Source: an uncultured Prochlorococcus sp. (lineage in GTDB: Bacteria; Cyanobacteriota; Cyanobacteriia; PCC-6307; Cyanobiaceae). Taken from it: a stretch of DNA of 33,196 bases. Of this stretch, positions 27,821 through 33,196 are shown one piece after another (positions within the stretch are counted from its first letter, which is position 1; each line of letters starts with the position of its first letter). Position numbers and translations under genes: made by a program. The notes beneath the pieces are model-generated. The model searched no databases and was not told the origin of the DNA. It saw only the letters and a list, made by a program, of their open reading frames with translations. Location of the stretch: the NCBI GenBank assembly GCA_902618795.1, contig CACNCF010000009.1, positions 1-33,196 on the forward strand, in the 5' to 3' direction.

Positions 27821-29122
27821 ATGAAATCTTTGGAATCAAAAACTCCAAATCAAGATTGGCACCCAAATATTTGGCCACCTTTTACACAAATCAATAACAG
27901 CAAACCGCAAATAGAAGTTACTCATGGTAAGGATACCCTCCTATTTACTAAAAATCCTAAAAAAGAGCTAATAGATGCAATTAGTAGTTGGTGGGTAACT
28001 CTTCATGGTCATAGTAATGAATATATTGCAAATGCCATTTTCGATCAATCAAAAAAACTTGAGCAAGTTATATTTGCTGATTTTTTACATCCACAGGCAA
28101 AAAAATTGGCGGAAAGACTTAGTGAATTAACAAAACTAGAAAGATTATTCTTTTCTGATAACGGTTCTACTGCAGTGGAAGTCGCTTTAAAAATTGCCTT
28201 CCAATCATGGCAAAATAGAGGAGAGACAAGAACTCAAATAGTAGCTTTTGATGGCGCCTATCATGGTGATACATTTGGAGCAATGGCTTTAGGTGAAAGA
28301 AATATTTTTAATGAGAATTTCGATAATCTTATGTTCCCAGTTAGAAGAGTCCCATGGCCGTCAACTTGGATGAATGATGAAGAAGTAGATAATAAAGAAA
28401 ATGAGGCAATACAAAAATTAGAAACTCTACTTAAAACTCCCACAGTTGCAGTAATCCTTGAGCCACTTGTTCAAGGAGCAGGAGGGATGAATATGGTTAG
28501 GCCTGAGTTTATAAAAAAAGTTTCAGAAATTATAAAAAATAATAATTCTTTGTTAATTGCCGATGAAGTATTGACTGGGTTTGGAAGATGTGGAACCCTT
28601 TTTGCGTTTCAAAAGGCAAAAATCATTCCTGATTTAATAAGTATTTCAAAAGGTTTAACGGGTGGATTTTTACCGATGGGAATAACTTTATGTAAAGAAA
28701 AAATTTTTCAATCCTTTATTGATGATTCCCCAAGAAAAACTTTTTGGCATGGACATAGTTTTACTGCTAATCCTTTAGGTTGTGCCGCAGCAAACGCTAG
28801 CCTTGATTTACTAGAAAAAGAACCACATAAATACCTTTCATTTGAAGAAAAACATTTATCTCATCTAATTAAGTTTAAAAACTTACCTTATATAAAAAAG
28901 GTAAGGGTATCCGGCACAATTGCTGCCTTCGATTTAGATATTGGAAACAAAAAAGGTTATTTCAATAATATTGGGAAAGAAATAAAGAGTCTTGCAATGC
29001 AGCAAGGTTTATTCATTAGGCCTCTCGGGAATGTTATTTACCTCTTGCCGCCTCTCTGTATAACAGATGATCAATTGGAAAAAAGTTACTGGATAATAAG
29101 GCAAATCTTAGAGAATCTTTAG
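27821..29122 (+). CDS. bioA: Adenosylmethionine-8-amino-7-oxononanoate aminotransferase
   Basis: A 433-residue class III PLP aminotransferase that converts 8-amino-7-oxononanoate to 7,8-diaminononanoate, normally with S-adenosylmethionine as amino donor. Lys277 in ISKGLTGGFLPMG binds PLP; Asp248 is in ADEVLTGFGR; GAYHGDTFGAMALGER and WWVTLHGHSN are the BioA blocks, as is the N-terminal WPPFTQ. Length is standard. It is the last gene of the biotin operon, and it is convergent on the DUF3143 gene with 8 bases between stops. BioB, the last enzyme of the pathway, is not in the window. Confidence 0.95.
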   Translation: MKSLESKTPNQDWHPNIWPPFTQINNSKPQIEVTHGKDTLLFTKNPKKELIDAISSWWVTLHGHSNEYIANAIFDQSKKLEQVIFADFLHPQAKKLAERLSELTKLERLFFSDNGSTAVEVALKIAFQSWQNRGETRTQIVAFDGAYHGDTFGAMALGERNIFNENFDNLMFPVRRVPWPSTWMNDEEVDNKENEAIQKLETLLKTPTVAVILEPLVQGAGGMNMVRPEFIKKVSEIIKNNNSLLIADEVLTGFGRCGTLFAFQKAKIIPDLISISKGLTGGFLPMGITLCKEKIFQSFIDDSPRKTFWHGHSFTANPLGCAAANASLDLLEKEPHKYLSFEEKHLSHLIKFKNLPYIKKVRVSGTIAAFDLDIGNKKGYFNNIGKEIKSLAMQQGLFIRPLGNVIYLLPPLCITDDQLEKSYWIIRQILENL

Positions 29123-29130
29123 ATAGAAAT

Positions 29131-29388
29131 TTAAGGTCCCTGAAGTATTGCATTTTCCACATCTTCTCTATTAATGCAGTAAGAAAATAGTCTTTTAGTT
29201 TCTTGACCTTCACTTTCCCAGATAACACTTAAATCTTCATTTTCAAAAATAATAGTTGCATTCCAATTATCAAGTAACAGGTACCATTTAGATTGATTAT
29301 TAACATCCTTCACAGCACCTAAATCAGTTAGCCACAATTCCAATGATTGCAGTGAATATTGGTTAATGGGTTTTTTAGGAAAATTCAC
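29131..29388 (-). CDS. DUF3143 family small protein
   Basis: An 85-residue protein I recognise as DUF3143, a cyanobacterial and plastid-lineage family of unknown function. Pattern: YSLQSLELWLTDLGA, then a small beta-rich domain (WYLLLDNWNATIIFENEDLSVIW) and a basic EGQETKRLFSYCINREDVENAI tail. No membrane span or cofactor motif. It lies 16 bases downstream of the J-domain gene on the same strand, which suggests a joint role in folding or membrane-complex assembly, though I have no direct evidence. Confidence 0.75.
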   Translation of the reverse strand: MNFPKKPINQYSLQSLELWLTDLGAVKDVNNQSKWYLLLDNWNATIIFENEDLSVIWESEGQETKRLFSYCINREDVENAILQGP

Positions 29389-29404
29389 AAACTTGTTTAA
29401 AGTA

Positions 29405-29845
29405 TTATTTTACTAACCAGATGGGTATTGTATCTAATTCTTTGCCAGTAAATGAGGCAATAAAAATTGAACAAATCAAACTAATAGAAATGATAATAAA
29501 TAAAAGAAATAACGAAAACAATTCCCCATTTGAAAAAGGTCTTCTGTTACCTACTAAATTTTGATTATTTGAATCGATTACTAAATTATTTAAAACGTTA
29601 GTATTATTTGCACTTCTAGAGTTTTCTTTTAGTTTGTCGTCATAAATTTTCCTTAAATTACTATTATTTAAATGTTCATAAGCTTCAAGAACTTCTTGAA
29701 ATTTACTTTTAGCAACGTCTATTTCTAATGAAGTTGTATCAGGATGCAACTCAATAGAAAGTTTGCAAAATGCCTTTCTTAATTCATTATTGGATGCATT
29801 TTCATTTACACCTAAAATTTTGTAATAGGAAGTTTCCCCTTTCAA
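29405..29845 (-). CDS. Membrane-anchored J-domain protein
   Basis: A 146-residue protein. Residues 5-70 are a J domain with the HPD tripeptide at 34-36 (ELHPDTTS), so it should stimulate an Hsp70. A polar linker of about 35 residues leads to a hydrophobic stretch at about 109-131 (LFSLFLLFIIISISLICSIFIA) and a short tail, predicting a C-terminal membrane anchor with the J domain in the cytoplasm. It lacks the Gly/Phe and zinc-finger regions of DnaJ. It is divergent from rsmG with 62 bases between and followed by DUF3143. Confidence 0.85.
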   Translation of the reverse strand: MKGETSYYKILGVNENASNNELRKAFCKLSIELHPDTTSLEIDVAKSKFQEVLEAYEHLNNSNLRKIYDDKLKENSRSANNTNVLNNLVIDSNNQNLVGNRRPFSNGELFSLFLLFIIISISLICSIFIASFTGKELDTIPIWLVK

Positions 29846-29907
29846 AATAATCTTTTATTAATATTGTAATTCTAATAAATTTTTACTAAATAGAATGTAA
29901 TTAATGG

Positions 29908-30648
29908 ATGGTTAAAATTCATATTTATAACGAAATGAAAAAACAAAACATTCCAGAAGAAATTTTTTCCTTAATAACTGAAGAAGAAATAAATTTATTT
30001 CGAGAGTTACAAATTAAAATTAAAGAATTAAATTATAAAACCAATCTCACAAGATTAACTGATGGGGATGATTATTGGGTATCTCAAGTTTTTGACAGCA
30101 TTTGGCCATTCAAAGCTTTCACCAATATTAATTTCGATAATAAAAAATTTTTAGATATTGGATCAGGCTGTGGCTTCCCAGGTTTAGCTTATGCTATAAC
30201 TCATCCTAATTCTGAGATATACCTAATTGATTCTTTGAAAAAGAAAACAGATGCAATAAAAATTTTAGTTGAACAGATCAATTTCAAAAACAATATTCAT
30301 GTAATCAATGATCGTATTGAGAACTTAGCCCACCAATCTTCAATGAGAAATAATTTTAATATTGCAACAGCTAGAGCGGTTAGTAATCCATCAACAGTTT
30401 CAGAGTATATTCTACCAATGTTAAAAAAAGAAGGGTTTGGAGTTTTATATTGTGGCAAATGGACGAATGAAGAAAGCAAAAATCTAGATAAAACTTTAAA
30501 AATTTTAGAAGGGAAAGTTAAAGATAAAAAAGAGATACTATTACCAAGAAATAAAGGTATCCGAAATATAATTTTTATTCAACAAAAAAGATTATGCCCT
30601 GAAATTTACCCAAGAAAAGTTGGCAAACCTGAAAAAAATCCATTATGA
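29908..30648 (+). CDS. rsmG: 16S rRNA (guanine-N7) methyltransferase RsmG
   Basis: A 246-residue class I SAM methyltransferase that makes m7G527 in 16S rRNA. The family hallmark is LDIGSGCGFPGL at 82-93, with NLTRLTDGDDYWVSQVFDS before it and ATARAVSNPSTVSEYILPML in the C-terminal half. Length is standard. The ATG at 29908 is used; a second in-frame ATG at 29935 (residue 10) would give a more usual length, and no ribosome binding site decides between them. The old name is gidB. Confidence 0.93.
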   Translation: MVKIHIYNEMKKQNIPEEIFSLITEEEINLFRELQIKIKELNYKTNLTRLTDGDDYWVSQVFDSIWPFKAFTNINFDNKKFLDIGSGCGFPGLAYAITHPNSEIYLIDSLKKKTDAIKILVEQINFKNNIHVINDRIENLAHQSSMRNNFNIATARAVSNPSTVSEYILPMLKKEGFGVLYCGKWTNEESKNLDKTLKILEGKVKDKKEILLPRNKGIRNIIFIQQKRLCPEIYPRKVGKPEKNPL

Positions 30649-30650
30649 AA

Positions 30651-31844
30651 TTATTTTTTTGATAATCTTTCAGCATTCTTATCTCCAAACTTTTCTTTTA
30701 AATTTCTCAATTTTCTTATAACTTTTTTTGGATTTATATGACCTTCTAATACTTTCAATAATTGTCCTTCAGAAACATCTACATCTAGTAAATTTGCGTT
30801 GAATCCTGGGAACCAGTGGCTTCCATTACCAAGCAATTGATATCTAGCTCTTGCATATCCTTCCATACCCAACCAATCAATTAAATTTGAAAGCCAAAGC
30901 AGAACAGGAATATTAATATTTCCTGGCGTATATTCCCAACTTGGTAAATTTCTATTCCAATTTTGATGCCACTCTAGACCTAAGCAATTAATTGATTCCT
31001 GCCTTAATTTGTTAATTATCTTAGGCACATACTTCTCAGATTCTGATAACAACGAAACAGCTTCTAAATGCAGAGCGAAATCTGTCTCTTTTGCAATACC
31101 CACACTCAAAGTATGGACATTTTGATTTCTTAAGCAAAAAAGATCATTAAAAACTATAGGATGAAGTGGTTTACAAAATTCCAACATTTTTCTTGAGGGA
31201 GTATGAAGATGTCCCCCTTTATCAGTGGGACTTATTATGAAAACCCCAAGATCATGCTTATTGGCAAAATTAATAACCTTTGTATTTTCCTGATTAATAA
31301 AATACCAATGCAAATTTACATAATCAAATAAGTTTGTTGATATGGCCTTCTTAATAAGTGAAGATTTTCCATGGGTTGAAAATCCAATAGATCCAATTAA
31401 ATTTTCTTTTTGAAAATTCCTCAAAATATCAATGCAACCTCCATCTCGAATAGCCTGATATAAATGTTCAGCTGTATTAATACCATGTATTGCTAACAAA
31501 TCAATTTTTTTAACTTGCAATTTTTCAAAACTAGATAATACATCTCGCTCAAAGATTTTCGGATCACTATTTGGTGGAATCTTTGTTTGAATTATATTTG
31601 GGATTTTCTTAGTATTCTTAAAACACATCCCTAATTGCACCTCAGAAGTTCCATAGTACTTGGCAGTTTCTACATGACTAAAGCCATTTTGTGTTGCAAG
31701 ATCTAATATATTTTCTACTTTATTTTGTTCTTCGCATGAAACCTCAGAAAAATCTAATTGATCCCAACTTTTTTGAAATCTCATACCACCTAAAGATAAA
31801 ACAGGAATCTTCAGATTGGTTCTACCAAATCTACGATATTGCAT
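30651..31844 (-). CDS. Aldo/keto reductase family oxidoreductase
   Basis: A 397-residue protein with an N-terminal (beta/alpha)8 aldo/keto reductase barrel and about 100 extra residues at the C-terminus. Tyr64 (AKYYGTSE), Lys88 (IQTKIPP) and His120 (LLAIHGIN) match the catalytic tetrad, but the usual Asp is Glu59 (HVETAKYYG). FRRFGRTNLKIPVLSLGGM is the normal N-terminus in style. Related proteins often end with a 4Fe-4S-binding CxxCxxC motif; none is visible here. Upstream by 10 bases lies a [4Fe-4S] ferredoxin gene on the same strand, so electrons may come from that protein rather than a fused domain. NADPH-dependent reduction is likely; the substrate is unknown. Confidence 0.8.
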   Translation of the reverse strand: MQYRRFGRTNLKIPVLSLGGMRFQKSWDQLDFSEVSCEEQNKVENILDLATQNGFSHVETAKYYGTSEVQLGMCFKNTKKIPNIIQTKIPPNSDPKIFERDVLSSFEKLQVKKIDLLAIHGINTAEHLYQAIRDGGCIDILRNFQKENLIGSIGFSTHGKSSLIKKAISTNLFDYVNLHWYFINQENTKVINFANKHDLGVFIISPTDKGGHLHTPSRKMLEFCKPLHPIVFNDLFCLRNQNVHTLSVGIAKETDFALHLEAVSLLSESEKYVPKIINKLRQESINCLGLEWHQNWNRNLPSWEYTPGNINIPVLLWLSNLIDWLGMEGYARARYQLLGNGSHWFPGFNANLLDVDVSEGQLLKVLEGHINPKKVIRKLRNLKEKFGDKNAERLSKK

Positions 31845-31854
31845 CTTTTTGATA

Positions 31855-32214
31855 TTAGTGCTTGTTCATTCTGGGTGGCTTTCCAAATGTTTGAAACATA
31901 TCCCTATCGAGACTATTCTCCAAATCATCCAATTCTTCAAATTTGACCCAATGAATACAATCAACAGGGCATGTATCTATTGCTTCTTGTATGACATCAG
32001 AACTATCTCCATCTTGCCTAATAGCTCGACTTCTACCATGAAATTCATCAACAGTGAAAGTGTTCGAAGCTACGTGAACACAGTACTGACAACCAATACA
32101 CTTAGCTTCATCAACCCATACAGCTTTTTCGGCTAACTGACCACCTAGAACAGGCTCCCAGCCTGTAACCTCAATATTTTCTTCAGTATTATGAAATGGA
32201 TTTGTAAAATCCAT
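31855..32214 (-). CDS. Bacterial-type [4Fe-4S] ferredoxin
   Basis: A 119-residue protein with one cubane cluster. Cys39, Cys42 and Cys45 in CIGCQYCVHVASNTF and Cys82 in DTCPVDCIHWV are the expected ligands; Cys86 is an extra cysteine. The 30-residue N-terminal extension and the C-terminal acidic stretch (EFEELDD region) are larger than in small bacterial ferredoxins. The single-cluster pattern with CPVDCIHWV is frequent in cyanobacteria and plants. It sits 10 bases before the reductase gene and 9 bases after the Ycf35 gene, so it is likely part of one transcript with them. The partner is unknown. Confidence 0.9.
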   Translation of the reverse strand: MDFTNPFHNTEENIEVTGWEPVLGGQLAEKAVWVDEAKCIGCQYCVHVASNTFTVDEFHGRSRAIRQDGDSSDVIQEAIDTCPVDCIHWVKFEELDDLENSLDRDMFQTFGKPPRMNKH

Positions 32215-32223
32215 ATCTTGACA

Positions 32224-32616
32224 TTAGTTTTCCCACTTGGTTAAAACCAATTCAATAGAACCATCATTTTTATTTTTTTGTTCTACGATTTGATATCCAT
32301 CTTCTTGCGTTTTAGAAATGATTGTTTGGTAAGCATACATTTGTGTAACTTTTGATATAAATCTTTCTACTGGAATCTCAAATTTCCAAAGATCTAGGTC
32401 AGTAACTAATTCATATGTATTAGAATTGTTATCCCATTTAAATCCAACTTGGGTATCGCCAGGTAAAAGCATGCTTATATCAACGGCTGTGAATTGACCT
32501 TTATAACCTTTTACAAACTTTTCTTCTTGATTAATACTATAACCGAAATGATTTAAAGCCTTAATTAATGGCTCTGCTTCTTTAAGCTGGGTTTTAATAG
32601 TGCTAAAATGTGACAT
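32224..32616 (-). CDS. ycf35: Ycf35 family protein (DUF1257)
   Basis: A 130-residue soluble protein that I recognise as Ycf35/DUF1257, found in cyanobacteria and some algal plastids; the opening MSHFSTIKTQLKEAEPLIKAL is diagnostic in style. No cofactor motif or membrane span is visible. Function is unknown. Its ATG lies inside the end of the DUF2997 gene (14-base overlap), which indicates coupled translation, and the [4Fe-4S] ferredoxin follows after 9 bases. Confidence 0.85.
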   Translation of the reverse strand: MSHFSTIKTQLKEAEPLIKALNHFGYSINQEEKFVKGYKGQFTAVDISMLLPGDTQVGFKWDNNSNTYELVTDLDLWKFEIPVERFISKVTQMYAYQTIISKTQEDGYQIVEQKNKNDGSIELVLTKWEN

Positions 32617-32818
32617 TAGATTCGTTATTTAATTGTGTTAAGTTTTCATTATGATTAGAGATGAAAGCATCAGATGTTTTACTCTTAACTGTTACTTTAC
32701 CTAGAGCTTCTTCGAGATTTTTTGTAGCTTCATTACATGAATTACCAATAAATCCCTCAACAGTCTCTTCGACTCTACCGTCTTGATGAATTTTGAATCT
32801 TAATGTTTTTTGAGGCAT
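32603..32818 (-). CDS. DUF2997 family small protein
   Basis: A 71-residue protein from the ATG at 32818; a TTG three codons upstream (32827) is open but less likely because the family begins with a PQ(K/T)-type segment, and the start lies just past a palindrome. The N-terminal half, with KIHQDGRVEETVEGFIGNSC, matches DUF2997, a small family found beside Ycf35 in cyanobacteria. The C-terminal part is low complexity. Function is unknown. It overlaps ycf35 by 14 bases. Confidence 0.8.
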   Translation of the reverse strand: MPQKTLRFKIHQDGRVEETVEGFIGNSCNEATKNLEEALGKVTVKSKTSDAFISNHNENLTQLNNESNVTF

Positions 32819-32825
32819 TAAATTC

Positions 32826-32840
32826 AAGTACTAAGTACTT
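32826..32840. repeat. 15-base palindrome just upstream of the DUF2997 start
   Basis: AAGTACT-A-AGTACTT is a perfect inverted repeat (7-1-7) lying 8 bases upstream of the DUF2997 ATG on the minus strand. It could be an operator or a leader hairpin for the DUF2997-ycf35-ferredoxin-reductase run. It resembles a cyanobacterial LexA box with the half-site spacing one base short, so I do not call it LexA. Confidence 0.35.
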
Positions 32841-32966
32841 TTACTTTATATAGAATAACGAAAATTTTTTGTTTCAGTTGGTACAAGTTAATTAATTTTA
32901 ATTTTTATATTGAATATCTGATAATTTAATTTATTAAGTAGCTTGTTGTGTGAAAAATTAAATTAT

Positions 32967-33196
32967 TTAGTTATAAAAACCTTGCATCCCCATTGAATCC
33001 AAGGCAGTTTTTGCTTCTTCCATTACGGAGGGTTCTTTATCGAAAAGAGCTATCTTGGTACATTCATCAACGAAACTTTCCTGAAATGTATTATCTAATT
33101 TTTCGTACAATCTACACAATGACCAGATGCAATTACTTCTTACACCGGGTTCATTATCTATTTTTAAACTTATTAAAAGTTGTTCTGCTGCCAATT
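32967..33196 (-). CDS. HEAT-repeat protein, N-terminal part missing (cut by window edge)
   Basis: The final 75 or so residues of a minus-strand frame open to the right edge of the window; the apparent start at 33194 is a TTG inside the frame, so it is not a real start. The sequence GVRSNCIWSLCRLYEKL followed by VMEEAKTALDSMG looks like one or two HEAT/PBS-lyase-like helical repeats. The family includes scaffold and phycobilin-lyase-like proteins; no more can be said from this fragment. It lies 149 bases upstream of the DUF2997 gene, with no gene between. Confidence 0.6.
   Translation of the reverse strand, partial: LAAEQLLISLKIDNEPGVRSNCIWSLCRLYEKLDNTFQESFVDECTKIALFDKEPSVMEEAKTALDSMGMQGFYN

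Noticed and set aside
30651-31844. Fused 4Fe-4S domain at the C-terminus of the aldo/keto reductase
   Set aside because: No CxxCxxC motif is present; the few cysteines are isolated.
31816-32136. 106-codon plus-strand frame over the ferredoxin and reductase start
   Set aside because: It is antisense to the ferredoxin with intact cluster cysteines; no independent support.
32826-32840. LexA box
   Set aside because: The half-sites match but the spacing is one base shorter than the cyanobacterial consensus I know, so it is listed only as a palindrome.

Overview
The window is a stretch of ordinary, gene-dense chromosome from a picocyanobacterium, most likely a high-light-adapted Prochlorococcus. 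The grounds are strongly AT-rich DNA with very short intergenic gaps; a cyanobacterial-type F-ATPase cluster with both b and b' and a long gamma subunit; a PII protein with the cyanobacterial Ser49 environment; the Ccs1/CcdA cytochrome c assembly system; a Ycf35 (DUF1257) protein; and a biotin operon with the BioK-type esterase that I associate with marine Synechococcus and Prochlorococcus. The strain is inferred from general family knowledge, not from a search. I see no tRNA, rRNA, CRISPR array, insertion sequence, prophage or integrase, and no gap between genes longer than 283 bases.

Layout. 1-1192 (-): Xaa-Pro aminopeptidase, cut by the window edge. 1267-5768 (+): a tight four-gene run of CNNM/CBS membrane protein, DUF697-type GTPase, nadD and nadE. 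5765-13118 (-): the ATP synthase operon atpI-B-E-F'-F-H-A-G, continuing with almost no spacing into a [2Fe-2S] ferredoxin, a 63-aa unknown and a DUF3326 protein. The beta and epsilon genes are not here, as usual for cyanobacteria. 13386-16647 (+): ftsW, then ccdA and ccs1. 16644-17054 (-): queF. 17244-17852 (+): an 81-aa unknown and glnB (PII) behind a plausible NtcA promoter. 17854-18666 (-): TlyA/FtsJ-type methyltransferase. 18950-21679 (+): purB and fumC. 21689-24415 (-): large Ski2-like helicase. 24555-29122 (+): biotin operon bioF-bioK-bioC-bioD-bioA. 29131-29845 (-): DUF3143 protein and a membrane-anchored J-domain protein. 29908-30648 (+): rsmG. 30651-32818 (-): aldo/keto reductase, [4Fe-4S] ferredoxin, Ycf35 and DUF2997. 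32967-33196 (-): end of a HEAT-repeat protein.

How the genes fit together. The window is mostly housekeeping: NAD synthesis (nadD, nadE), proton-driven ATP synthesis, cytochrome c maturation, septal wall synthesis, nitrogen signalling (PII), purine synthesis with fumarate recycling (purB, fumC), biotin synthesis from malonyl-ACP methyl ester (bioC, bioK, bioF, bioA, bioD; bioB lies elsewhere), and tRNA/rRNA modification (queF, rsmG).

I found no clearly new multi-gene system. The best leads are two mutually exclusive RNA hairpins in the atpB-atpE spacer, the ferredoxin/63-aa/DUF3326 tail of the ATP synthase operon, the ferredoxin-Ycf35-DUF2997-reductase cluster, a PII protein with Phe at the position uridylylated in enterobacteria, and a hairpin touching the fumC ribosome binding site.
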